Shown piece by piece: positions 1 to 8,197 of a stretch of 38,091 bases of DNA. How positions within the stretch are numbered: the first letter of the stretch is position 1; every line of letters begins with the position of its first letter. The stretch is from NCBI GenBank assembly GCA_017532085.1, contig JAFXJT010000011.1:1-38091 (forward strand), given 5' to 3'. Origin of the DNA: Oscillospiraceae bacterium (lineage in GTDB: Bacteria; Bacillota; Clostridia; Oscillospirales; Ruminococcaceae). The notes below the pieces were generated by a model. It was not told where the DNA came from, made no database searches, and saw nothing but the letters and a program-made list of their open reading frames with translations. The position numbers and the translations under genes were made by a program.

Positions 1-214
1 AAATCGTCTTCCTCATTTGGTTTTCGACTTCAACATCATATTCAGTGCATCTTCCAATTTCCCAAAGAGCAAAATCGTACTTTGTTCCATTACATCGTAA
101 ATCTCCAATTTTCCATGCTTTTTCAGGAGTGAGACCTAAAAATTCAGAAACATCGTCGGGATTAAAATTTCCAACTATCTTAAAATATGTATAGCAATTA
201 TTTCGAGTATTCAT
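1..214 (-). CDS. DUF4279-like protein, 3' end missing
   Basis: The first 71 codons of a minus-strand gene are visible and the rest lies beyond the left edge. The ATG at 214 follows a strong GGAGGGG ribosome binding site seven bases upstream, and a sigma-A-like promoter lies at 262-290, so this is a real gene start. The peptide begins MNTRNNCYTYFKIVG, continues with NPDDVSEFLGLTPEKAW and a KIGDLR turn, then a tryptophan in ALWEIGR. This layout (beta strand, LG-x-x-P helix, WxxGD turn) resembles the DUF4279 family, small soluble proteins of unknown function. The DNA is clearly more AT-rich than the housekeeping genes to the right, which may mean recent transfer. The family call is by eye and the function is unknown. 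Confidence 0.6.
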   Translation of the reverse strand, partial: MNTRNNCYTYFKIVGNFNPDDVSEFLGLTPEKAWKIGDLRCNGTKYDFALWEIGRCTEYDVEVENQMRKTI

Positions 215-261
215 TAACCCCTCCACAAAATTCCAATGATTCAGTCTGTTCGATTTCCTGT

Positions 262-290
262 ATTATACCATATCCCACCACGATTTTCAA
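262..290 (-). promoter_or_regulatory. Promoter of the DUF4279-like gene
   Basis: On the minus strand TTGAAA (290-285) and TATAAT (267-262) are separated by 17 bases. A TGG just before the -10 box makes it an extended -10. The predicted transcript starts about 40 bases before the ATG at 214. Confidence 0.75.
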
Positions 291-327
291 GATATGCACC
301 TGAAAAAGGCGTCCGTGACAACGATAT

Positions 328-450
328 GGTTTATCATGAAACAGGTATGGAAAACTTGATAAAATGTTGTGCTGCTCCTGCTTATGCCTTCCCCTGCTCC
401 CCCAGCGCTCCGCCCACGGCGACGCAATCCAGCAGCTGTTTTTTGATTCT
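328..450 (+). pseudogene. Decayed duplicate of the 5' end of the amidase gene
   Basis: Positions 328-354 match 4000-4026, the translation start of the downstream amidase, at 26 of 27 bases, including the ATG of MKQ at 336. After a poorly matching and shortened stretch, 385-436 matches 4103-4154 at about 41 of 52 bases. That second block is where the amidase leader passes into the mature enzyme. The copy stops after seven codons (MKQVWKT, then TGA), lacks roughly 40-50 bases of the membrane segment, and shows no catalytic motifs. It is best read as an old partial duplication. The RTX-dockerin gene now lies between the two copies. Confidence 0.75.
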
Positions 451-561
451 CCTGCAAGGAATGACAAAGCGCAATGTCTGCTCCGCTGTAGTCAAATGGA
501 ATCTGCAAGAAAAATCGCTCAGATCGGTTCGGTTTTTTTCGGGGAAACCGCAAATATTATC

Positions 562-590
562 TTGCGTTTTCCAAATATTAGTGGTATACT
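562..590 (+). promoter_or_regulatory. Promoter of the RTX-dockerin gene
   Basis: TTGCGT (562-567) and TATACT (585-590) are 17 bases apart, with TGG before the -10 box. Transcription would begin near 597. That leaves a leader of about 50 bases before the ATG at 646 and rules out in-frame starts further upstream. Confidence 0.7.
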
Positions 591-645
591 GAATAGGAAT
601 ATCCAGTCCTCGGATCATATGTACAGAGAAAGGATCAAATCGAAT

Positions 646-3603
646 ATGAAAAAGCTGGTTTCCTACCTTACAGCGACATCTCTGGTATTTTCCTGGTTCT
701 CGTTTCCGGTATTGGCAGAGGATCCTGCAGACACCGATACCCCGGCAGGCCCCACGCTCGAAGAACGAGTTGCAGAGGGCGTGGCAAATTACGAACATGG
801 CTTAGAAATTCTGGATAAAGCAAAAGACATATCCAAAGACGATACCATAGCACTGTGGGATGCATACTTATCGGAGTATGAAGAGTTGCTTGCTGCACTC
901 GCCAAAGTCGATGAAGCACAGGATTATCTGCTGGAGGTCGCTTCGACAGCTTCAACATCTGAGTCTTCCACAACCACTACAACCCAGCAACCGGTTGAGT
1001 ATGAGGGCGTCGGAACCGGCGAGATTCCGAAAGAGCACATATCCGAAAGCTTATATCATGCGGTCAAGGATGCTATGCCGGAAAAAGACTGGGAAGATAT
1101 GGACTTAGAGGGCGAAAATTATCGCCTGTATTTTATCGACGGCCAACTCATTGTCATGACAGAGTTCCTCATTGAAATCTGCGAAGGCGAGCAGAAAACA
1201 ATCACGGATATTGCAATTATGAAAAATGAGGATTCCGCGTCCATTTACGAGGCCATCGATACCACCAACCGATTGTTGAATGCCCTTGAAAACTTGATCG
1301 ATTTGTACACGGCGGATGATGTCACCGAGCATGTTGTGGACAAAATAAAAGAAGATGTCTCAGGTGCATTAGAAGGCGCAGCAACGCAAGCTGTTACAGC
1401 CGGATTGCTGTATCCTGCGAAGAAAACTGTGGAGCAGCTCTACAACGTATTTTTCGCCATGAACGAACGTAATCGTGAACTCTTGGAAATTGAAGCGGAA
1501 ATGACCGCAGAGGGACTTTGGAATGTGATCCCAGAAGAAGCGGATATTCCGAAAGATAACACATCTTCGGGAAGTGACGATTCCGACAATACAACAATAA
1601 CGGGTGATGGCAATCCTGAAGCAGCCGCCCCCACACCGCAGTTGCCGCAGCTGTTTTATAATCTCGGCTCGGGCGATGACACTTACCATTGTTACGATAA
1701 GGAAAATCCTGTCTTTGCAATCATTGCCGAAACAGGAAAGGGTCAGTCGGGAAATGATATCATTTCTTTTGCATACGACCTCTCCCCGGATGCTGTTCAG
1801 TTTGTCAGAAACGGCGGAGATTTATACATCAATGATATGGAGCATGAAGTATATATTCTGATTCCCTATCAATTCTCTGACGAAGGGAAACGAATTGAAA
1901 CCCTTCAGTTTCAGGATGGCACCACGCTGTCTTATGATGAGATTTGCGACATTGCCAATGTACAAATTGGCACAGAATCAGAAGACTCCATCAACGGATA
2001 TCCCCAGGTCAACCATATGTTTGGTCTTGCCGGAAGCGATACACTGTACGGCAGCAGCAGCTCTGATGATTTGTTCGGATTTGACGGCGATGATATTCTG
2101 ACACTTGATGACAGCAGTCTGGGTAAGCTGTTCGGCGTTAGCGGTAATAATTTTGCCTACGGAATGGATGGTCATGACACCATTATCCTCGGCAATGGCG
2201 ATGACTTCATCTGTGGCGGAAAAGGCAACGACATCATCCATAGCGGCAGCGGCAGTGACATCATTTACTACGCGTTGGGCGACGGAAATGATGTATTCGA
2301 TGATACAACCGGCAGATATACTTACCCTTATGAAGGCTATGATGTACTGTGGCTGAGCGAAGGCATCCTGCCTGATGAAGTCCATGTCACGCTTTCCGAG
2401 GATACGTATACATTTATTCTGCACATCATGAAATCCGGTGAAACGATCTCATTGCCGGGCAACACCTATTCCGGCGTAACCCCTGTATTCCCCATCGAGG
2501 AAATCCATTTCATGGACGGCACAACATGGGACAGACTTGAACTGCTCGAACAAGCACGGATACTCTATGGTACAGACGACGATGATGAACTGGCGGCACG
2601 TGTTGCCACCGGTGTCACCCTCTACGGCGGTAAGGGCAACGATACACTGTACGGACACGACGGCAACGATTTCTTCTACGGCAGCACCGGAGATGATTAT
2701 CTGCGCGGCAGTGATGGCGATGATACTTTCTATTATGAGCTGGGCGATGGCAATGACACCATTGATATGGGAAACGGAAAATCAAGGTATCCGCAGGGCG
2801 GTCATAATGTGCTTTGTTTAGGCGAGGGAATTCTGCCCGAAGAAGTGGTGGTAGAGCGTTCGTATGATAATTATTCATACACCCTCTGGATTACAAAGAC
2901 CAATGAATCAATCACTATGACGGGCAATGTCATTTCCGGTTTTACCAATTATTTTCCGATCAAGGAAATCTGTTTTGCGGACGGAACAATCTGGCTGCTC
3001 ACAGATCTGGAAAACAGATATGTCAAGTGGATTCGTGGTACAGACGGCAATGACACGCTGAAGGATTCCGCGGATAATGACACGTTGTACTGCGGAAAAG
3101 GCAATGACCGGATCGCCGGCGGTGAGGGCGATGACCTTTATATCTACGAGCTGGGAGACGGACGCGATTGGATCCGGGACAACTCAATTTGGGGAAATGG
3201 TCATAACACATTGCGCTTTGGTGAAGGAATCACAGCAGAAGATTTGTATATCGAAACCGTAAAGATTCAATCGGAGAAATTCAGCAAACTGTATGTCAAA
3301 GACCGTGCGTCTTTTGTAGAGCTTCGCGGCATCGCAGACCTTGCCTTTGCAGATGGAACGATGATGACAGTATCGGAAGCGGCAGATATGTTGAAACCTG
3401 CTGCAGAGCTGACCTCGGCATTGACAGGAGATCTGAGCTGTGACGGAAAGCTGACGGTCGATGATATCCAGCTCTTTTTGGAGCATCTTACAAGTGAAAG
3501 CGCACTCAGCTATTGGGAGAATGCAGATCTGAATATGGACGGTGTACTGAATGCATTGGATCTGACCATGCTCAAGCAGCTGATATGTGCGGCGGATTCC
3601 TGA
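646..3603 (+). CDS. Secreted RTX-repeat protein with C-terminal type I dockerin
   Basis: A protein of 985 residues. The start is ATG 646, preceded by AGGA, because it gives a clean Sec signal peptide (MKKLVSYLTATSLVFSWFSF, with an A-E-D region near 24). An in-frame ATG at 619 has no good ribosome site. Residues 25-330 are mostly helical and match nothing I recognise, apart from a short Ser/Thr linker near 105-118. From about 340 to 915 there are RTX-type glycine/aspartate nonapeptides (GGKGNDxI, DGDD) alternating with four copies of a unit beginning YxLGDGNDxI and ending FADGTxW, like the haemolysin-type calcium-binding related domain. From about 927 to the end are two dockerin repeats (GDLSCDGKLTVDD and ADLNMDGVLNALD). 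I infer a calcium-stabilised surface or cellulosome-associated protein. No catalytic domain is visible. Confidence 0.9.
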   Translation: MKKLVSYLTATSLVFSWFSFPVLAEDPADTDTPAGPTLEERVAEGVANYEHGLEILDKAKDISKDDTIALWDAYLSEYEELLAALAKVDEAQDYLLEVASTASTSESSTTTTTQQPVEYEGVGTGEIPKEHISESLYHAVKDAMPEKDWEDMDLEGENYRLYFIDGQLIVMTEFLIEICEGEQKTITDIAIMKNEDSASIYEAIDTTNRLLNALENLIDLYTADDVTEHVVDKIKEDVSGALEGAATQAVTAGLLYPAKKTVEQLYNVFFAMNERNRELLEIEAEMTAEGLWNVIPEEADIPKDNTSSGSDDSDNTTITGDGNPEAAAPTPQLPQLFYNLGSGDDTYHCYDKENPVFAIIAETGKGQSGNDIISFAYDLSPDAVQFVRNGGDLYINDMEHEVYILIPYQFSDEGKRIETLQFQDGTTLSYDEICDIANVQIGTESEDSINGYPQVNHMFGLAGSDTLYGSSSSDDLFGFDGDDILTLDDSSLGKLFGVSGNNFAYGMDGHDTIILGNGDDFICGGKGNDIIHSGSGSDIIYYALGDGNDVFDDTTGRYTYPYEGYDVLWLSEGILPDEVHVTLSEDTYTFILHIMKSGETISLPGNTYSGVTPVFPIEEIHFMDGTTWDRLELLEQARILYGTDDDDELAARVATGVTLYGGKGNDTLYGHDGNDFFYGSTGDDYLRGSDGDDTFYYELGDGNDTIDMGNGKSRYPQGGHNVLCLGEGILPEEVVVERSYDNYSYTLWITKTNESITMTGNVISGFTNYFPIKEICFADGTIWLLTDLENRYVKWIRGTDGNDTLKDSADNDTLYCGKGNDRIAGGEGDDLYIYELGDGRDWIRDNSIWGNGHNTLRFGEGITAEDLYIETVKIQSEKFSKLYVKDRASFVELRGIADLAFADGTMMTVSEAADMLKPAAELTSALTGDLSCDGKLTVDDIQLFLEHLTSESALSYWENADLNMDGVLNALDLTMLKQLICAADS

Positions 3604-3719
3604 TTGTGATGCTTACGGGATATGCAATCGGGATTCATGCTGCAATGCAGCACCTGATATGAATGCAAAAGCCGAAGCCTTCACAGGTGCACCGAACCAG
3701 TAAAAACCGACAGTGACAA

Positions 3720-3762
3720 AAAGCACCTCCTATGGTATCATAGAAACCATAGGAGGTGCTTT
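3720..3762 (+). promoter_or_regulatory. 17-bp perfect hairpin that buries a ribosome binding site
   Basis: The arms 3720-3736 and 3746-3762 are exact reverse complements of 17 bases around a 9-base loop. The right arm contains AGGAGGT, which sits seven bases before the ATG at 3766. In RNA the ribosome site would therefore be base-paired. The 115 bases between the RTX gene stop and this hairpin hold only a small palindrome near 3640. Confidence 0.7.
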
Positions 3763-3765
3763 ATT

Positions 3766-3810
3766 ATGGCAAGAACATATCAGCAGATCTCGGAAGGAAA
3801 AGGTAAGTAA
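3766..3810 (+). CDS. 14-codon ORF, possibly the remnant of a transposase gene
   Basis: ATG 3766 follows AGGAGGT with ideal spacing and encodes MARTYQQISEGKGK before TAA. The N-terminus is weakly like that of IS30-family transposases, which often begin with an aromatic residue followed by a Leu/Ile-Ser/Thr-x-x-E pattern. If so, only the first codons survive. It could equally be a leader peptide, or chance. The following 147 bases before the next start, 3861-4007, show no clear promoter or gene. Confidence 0.3.
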   Translation: MARTYQQISEGKGK

Positions 3811-3817
3811 CGCGCAG

Positions 3818-3860
3818 AAAATATGCACCCCGGAAGACAATTCCGGCGGTGCATATTTTT
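3818..3860 (+). terminator. Strong rho-independent terminator
   Basis: An 18-base inverted repeat (arms beginning AAAATATGCACC and TTCCGG, with one mismatch) has a 5-base loop and ends in a run of T. It closes the short ORF unit and insulates the amidase gene from transcription through the RTX gene. Confidence 0.8.
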
Positions 3861-4007
3861 TGTAATTACCCCTATGTATGCGAAAATAATATGTGCACAA
3901 ATGCCGACATTGGATAATCCAAGCGGACGAAAGCATCTTCTGTTCTAAACCTCCCACACTCTGCATATGCATAACCAAGATTGATTTTACAAACGAGGTG
4001 GTTTATC

Positions 4008-4751
4008 ATGAAACAGATATGGAAAAAAATACGAAAAAACACGATGCTTGTGTTGCTGATGCTGGGCCTTTGCGGCATCGGTATCCGCATTGCGCTGACC
4101 AATGCCGTCCCCTACTCCCCTGATGCTCTGCCTACGGTGGCGCAATCCAACAGCAAAGATCTGATTTTTGTTCTGGATGCAGGGCATGGCGGCATGGATG
4201 GCGGCTGCTCCACCGCTGACGGTGTACCCGAAAAAGGGATCAATCTGAATATTATGCTGAATCTTCGTGAGCTGCTTGAGGCAATGGGCTATCCTGTGAT
4301 TGTCACACGAGACAGTGATCGCTCTATTCATGACAAAGGCATTGAAGGAATTGCCAATCAAAAAAGCTCGGATATGGATAATCGACTTGCAGTGTTTAAC
4401 CAATATGAGAATGCTGTTTGTATTTCAATTCATCAGAATCAGTTTACCGATCCGCAGTACAGCGGCGCTCAAATGTTTTATTCCGATACGAATCCAAACA
4501 GCGAAGGATTAGCACAACAGCTTCAAAATCAATTCCGCGAAATGTTACAACCCGAAAACCAACGGGAAATCAAATTATGCGGCACGGAACTGTTCCTTTG
4601 CTACTACTGCAAAAATCCAACTGTGATGGTAGAATGCGGTTTCTTATCCAATCCCGATGAAGCGGCGCTGCTTAAAACCACAGAGTATCAACAAAAAGTT
4701 GCTTTCACGATCTTCAGCGCACTCCAGCAATGGATCAGCACCCAAAAATAA
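4008..4751 (+). CDS. cwlD: N-acetylmuramoyl-L-alanine amidase, CwlD-like
   Basis: A protein of 247 residues starting at ATG 4008 behind GAGGTGG. Residues 12-32 form one membrane anchor or signal, so the enzyme is placed outside the membrane. The rest is a single Amidase_3 domain: VLDAGHGG (zinc ligand H60), E75 in PEKGINL, SIHQNQ (zinc ligand H142), and MVECGFLSNP with catalytic E209. It should cut the lactyl-amide bond between muramic acid and the stem peptide. The length and single-domain layout match CwlD, which in spore formers makes muramic delta-lactam in the cortex. No sporulation genes adjoin it, so the spore role is an inference from the family. A decayed copy of its 5' end lies at 328-450. 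Confidence 0.85.
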   Translation: MKQIWKKIRKNTMLVLLMLGLCGIGIRIALTNAVPYSPDALPTVAQSNSKDLIFVLDAGHGGMDGGCSTADGVPEKGINLNIMLNLRELLEAMGYPVIVTRDSDRSIHDKGIEGIANQKSSDMDNRLAVFNQYENAVCISIHQNQFTDPQYSGAQMFYSDTNPNSEGLAQQLQNQFREMLQPENQREIKLCGTELFLCYYCKNPTVMVECGFLSNPDEAALLKTTEYQQKVAFTIFSALQQWISTQK

Positions 4752-4766
4752 CTGCAAAACAATCAA

Positions 4767-4812
4767 AAAAGCTGTATTTGATGTCAATGATCAAATACAG
4801 CTTTTCTTATTT
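4767..4812. terminator. Bidirectional terminator between the amidase gene and trxB
   Basis: Arms 4767-4782 and 4790-4805 are 16-base perfect complements around a 7-base loop, with A-rich sequence on the left and T-rich on the right. It can end transcripts of both convergent genes. Confidence 0.85.
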
Positions 4813-4813
4813 T

Positions 4814-5722
4814 TTATTGCCCATCCAGGAATCGACAGGCTGCCAATGCCGCTGTTGCACCATCGGCAGTTGCAGTTACAATCTGACGGATCGCTTTTGT
4901 ACGGCAATCTCCTGCCACAAACAAGCCCGGTGTATCGGTCAGACAGCGTTCATCTGCAATCAGATAACCATAATCATCCAATGCTGCATAGGATGCAAAT
5001 GCATCATTATCCGGCTGCTGTCCAATTGCCACAAACACACCATTTACAGCAAGCTGCTCCTGCAGCCCATTGTCATATTGGATTTCAATATGTTCCAGTG
5101 CGCTTTCTCCGCAAAGAGCTGTCACTTTGGCTTCGGTGATCACCTTGATATTGGCAATCTTCTCGATTCTTGCCTGCAAGATCCGCTCTCCTGTCAAGAC
5201 CGGCAGATTCTGTACGATGGTGACCTGTTCACACAACTCAGAAAGCAAAATAGCATCCTGCAAAGCAGTATTGCCGCCTCCAATCACAGCCACCTTCTGC
5301 CCTCGGAAAAAGGCACCGTCACATACAGCACAATAGCAAACACCGGCACCCACCAGTCGTTCCTCATCCGGAAGACCAAGCACTCTATGCTTGGCACCGG
5401 TTGCCAGAATGACTGTCTTGCCTTGATACGCTGCATAATCTCCTTGTACAGTAAAGCCGTTTTCATCACGAGATATCCCTGTTACCGTATCCAGCTCCAC
5501 ATCAACATTCTGCGCTTGCACTTGGGATAACAACTGCTCTGCAAAGGCACTGCCGCTGATTTCCATTTGTGTAGGATAATTCTCAATTTTCGGAGAAAAG
5601 GTAATCTGGCCTCCAAAGTTTTCCTTTTCAATGACCAAAACACGCTTTTCTGCACGACCGGCATACAGGGCAGCGGTTAATCCCGCCGGCCCTGCGCCGA
5701 TGATTACAATATCATACATCAT
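4814..5722 (-). CDS. trxB: Thioredoxin-disulfide reductase
   Basis: A protein of 302 residues. The start codon at 5722 overlaps the nrdD stop in an ATGA junction; a second ATG follows directly at 5719. FAD binding is shown by the N-terminal GAGPAGLTAALYAGRAE and the C-terminal GLFVAGDCR. The redox-active pair is CAVC (C131, C134). A second Rossmann motif, GGGNTALQDA, binds NADPH. The size is typical of low-molecular-weight TrxB. Its place as the last gene of the nrd operon, coupled to an NrdD that carries its own thioredoxin-like domain, suggests its main client is that domain. It may still serve a free thioredoxin encoded elsewhere. Confidence 0.95.
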   Translation of the reverse strand: MMYDIVIIGAGPAGLTAALYAGRAEKRVLVIEKENFGGQITFSPKIENYPTQMEISGSAFAEQLLSQVQAQNVDVELDTVTGISRDENGFTVQGDYAAYQGKTVILATGAKHRVLGLPDEERLVGAGVCYCAVCDGAFFRGQKVAVIGGGNTALQDAILLSELCEQVTIVQNLPVLTGERILQARIEKIANIKVITEAKVTALCGESALEHIEIQYDNGLQEQLAVNGVFVAIGQQPDNDAFASYAALDDYGYLIADERCLTDTPGLFVAGDCRTKAIRQIVTATADGATAALAACRFLDGQ

Positions 5723-8133
5723 GCCTGATTTTCTCCGCAATCCTGTGCCGATACGGCAGCTTGCTCTGTGAACCGACGGATATTGGATACATTAACGATT
5801 CGCTCAAAACCATCTTCCGATACCACTACCAGAGTCGGTGCTTGCTTGATCCCATATTTGGCAACCAGATCGGGAGACTCATCTGCCATAATCTTAGTAA
5901 AAGCAATCCCTGCCTTCTCTAAGAAGGTAACTGCCATACGGCAATTGGGACAGGTTGCTGTGGCAAACAGCAATACTGTACCGGCCGGATCAGCGGTTAC
6001 GGATGCAGATGCCGCTTTCATGATGGGTGTCTCGGAAGGAACACCACTGCGAGTTAACTTGGAATTGGCAATATCATACACCTTGCGATCCAGATATTCT
6101 TGTGCCTTACCGTCATTGAAATTCTTCACAGGACGATAATAACCGGTAATACGGCTGTAAACCTCAGTAGCTGCGCCGCACTCAGGACAAGTTGGCTGCT
6201 CACCCTCCAGATAACCGTGATTACGGCATACCGAATAGGTAGGAGACAAGGTATAATAAGGCAGCTTATAATTCTCTGCGATTTTACGCACCAGCATTGC
6301 AGCAGCCTTCCAATCGGGCAGCTTTTCGCCAAGGAATGCGTGGAATACCGTACCGGATGTATAGCATGTCTGCAAATCATCCTGCACATCCAATGCTGTG
6401 AAGATATCGGCAGTGTAGCCAACAGGCAGATGCGAACTGTTGGTGTAATACGGCGTATCACCGGGCTTTGCCGCAGTAATGATATCGGGATAACGCTTGA
6501 CATCATGCTTTGCCAGACGATAGGTTGTGGATTCGGCAGGCGTTGCTTCCAGATTGTACAGATCGCCATATTGCTCCTGATAATCGGAAAGGCGCTCACG
6601 CATATGATCCAATACCTGCTTGGTGAAAACTTGCGTTTCAAGATGTGTCAGATCCTTGCGGAGCCACTTGGCATTCAGACCCACTTCGTTCATACCGATC
6701 AAACCAATCGTGGAGAAGTGATTATCCAATGTGCCCAGATACCGTTTGGTATAAGGATACAGGCCCTCATTCAGCAGCCTCGTGATAATAGTACGCTTGA
6801 TTTTCAGACTGCGGGCTGCAATATCCATCAGCTTATCCAGACGCTGATAGAAATCCTGCTCATTGTCTGCCAGATATGCAATACGAGGCATATTGATGGT
6901 AACAACACCCACAGAGCCGGTGCTTTCGCCACTGCCAAAGAAGCCGCCGGTCTTTTTACGCAGCTCACGCAGATCCAAGCGCAGACGGCAGCACATACTG
7001 CGCACATCACTGGGCTCCATATCACTATTGATATAGTTAGAGAAATACGGTGTACCGTATTTTGCGGTCATCTCAAACAGCAGACGGTTGTTTTCCGTAT
7101 CCGACCAATCAAAATCACGGGTGATGGAATAGGTCGGAATGGGATATTGGAAGCCTCTGCCATGGGCATCGCCTTCGATCATGGTCTCGATGAACGCCTT
7201 ATTGATCATGTCCATCTCGGCCTTACAATCCTTATACTTAAAGCCTGCAGGCTTGCCGCCGATAATGCAATCCAGCTCAGCCAGATCTGCCGGTACTGTC
7301 CAGTCCAGCGTAATATTGGAAAACGGTGCCTGCGTACCCCAACGAGACGGTGTATTGACACCGAAAATAAAGGACTCAATGCACTTCTTCACCTGATCAT
7401 AGGAAAGGCCATCCGCCTTAACAAAAGGTGCCAGATAGGTATCAAAGGAAGAGAATGCCTGCGCACCTGCCCACTCATTCTGCATAATACCTAAGAAGTT
7501 CACCATCTGGTTGCAGAGCGTTGCCAGATGCTTTGCCGGTGCCGAGGTAATCTTGCCCTCAACGCCGCCAAGGCCCTCCTGAATCAGCTGCTTCAGAGAC
7601 CATCCGGCACAATAACCGGTCAGCATGGAAAGATCATGGATATGCAGATCGGCATTGCGATGTGCATTGGCAATTTCATCATCATAAATCTCAGAGAGCC
7701 AATAATGCGCTGTGATCGCTCCGGAGTTGTTCAGAATCAAACCACCTACGGAATATGTTACGGTGGAGTTCTCCTTAACGCGCCAGTCACTGATCTTCAC
7801 ATAGCTGTCTACAATCTCTTTATAATCCAGAATCGTAGATTTCAGATTACGCAGCTTTTCCCGTTGACGGCGATACAGAATATATGCTTTGGCAACATCA
7901 CCGTAGCCGGCCTGAATCAGAACCGATTCCACGCTGTCCTGAATATCTTCCACAGCAATCAGATTCTCTTTGATCTTCGGTTCAAAATCTGCAGTCACTT
8001 TCAGTGCAAGCATATCAATAATAGTAGGGTGATACTGCTTTTCTTGCGCTTGAAAGGCTTTTTCAATGGCTTTTGCAATCTTGTCCAGCTCAAATGGAAC
8101 CGTTTTTCCGTCACGCTTTGTCACTTGATACAT
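5719..8133 (-). CDS. nrdD: Anaerobic ribonucleoside-triphosphate reductase fused to a thioredoxin-like domain
   Basis: A protein of 804 residues starting at ATG 8133 behind AAGGAG. Residues 1-95 form an ATP-cone allosteric domain (MYQVTKRDG, then ILYRRQREKLR). The central 10-stranded barrel holds the reductase. The C-terminal zinc site has C-x-x-H-G-Y...CPECG, and the glycyl radical loop is RITGYYRP with G664 as the predicted radical. Residues about 710-795 form an added thioredoxin/glutaredoxin-like domain with CPNC (C728, C731) and a conserved cis-proline stretch KQAPTLVV. It reduces NTPs to dNTPs without oxygen after activation by NrdG. The fused redoxin fits the NrdD subgroup that draws electrons from a dithiol protein rather than formate. 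That electron route is inference. Confidence 0.93.
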   Translation of the reverse strand: MYQVTKRDGKTVPFELDKIAKAIEKAFQAQEKQYHPTIIDMLALKVTADFEPKIKENLIAVEDIQDSVESVLIQAGYGDVAKAYILYRRQREKLRNLKSTILDYKEIVDSYVKISDWRVKENSTVTYSVGGLILNNSGAITAHYWLSEIYDDEIANAHRNADLHIHDLSMLTGYCAGWSLKQLIQEGLGGVEGKITSAPAKHLATLCNQMVNFLGIMQNEWAGAQAFSSFDTYLAPFVKADGLSYDQVKKCIESFIFGVNTPSRWGTQAPFSNITLDWTVPADLAELDCIIGGKPAGFKYKDCKAEMDMINKAFIETMIEGDAHGRGFQYPIPTYSITRDFDWSDTENNRLLFEMTAKYGTPYFSNYINSDMEPSDVRSMCCRLRLDLRELRKKTGGFFGSGESTGSVGVVTINMPRIAYLADNEQDFYQRLDKLMDIAARSLKIKRTIITRLLNEGLYPYTKRYLGTLDNHFSTIGLIGMNEVGLNAKWLRKDLTHLETQVFTKQVLDHMRERLSDYQEQYGDLYNLEATPAESTTYRLAKHDVKRYPDIITAAKPGDTPYYTNSSHLPVGYTADIFTALDVQDDLQTCYTSGTVFHAFLGEKLPDWKAAAMLVRKIAENYKLPYYTLSPTYSVCRNHGYLEGEQPTCPECGAATEVYSRITGYYRPVKNFNDGKAQEYLDRKVYDIANSKLTRSGVPSETPIMKAASASVTADPAGTVLLFATATCPNCRMAVTFLEKAGIAFTKIMADESPDLVAKYGIKQAPTLVVVSEDGFERIVNVSNIRRFTEQAAVSAQDCGENQA

Positions 8134-8197
8134 AACATTACTCCTTTTTCTTTGATTTTCTTCTGTTGGTTATTCCATCATAATCATGAGAAAATAA

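Noticed and set aside
364-645. Upstream in-frame extension of the RTX-dockerin gene to an ATG at 364
   Set aside because: It covers the decayed amidase copy and the predicted promoter, has no ribosome site, and would bury the signal peptide.
3632-3660. Palindrome around TGCTGCAATGCAGCA as a terminator of the RTX gene
   Set aside because: The stem is short with almost no loop and no T run follows.
4730-5530. Plus-strand open frame opposite trxB
   Set aside because: It begins within the amidase 3' end and terminator and encodes no recognisable protein.
6100-7494. Long plus-strand open frame of 464 codons opposite nrdD
   Set aside because: It is a mirror of the strongly conserved nrdD frame, has no ribosome site and no recognisable domain.
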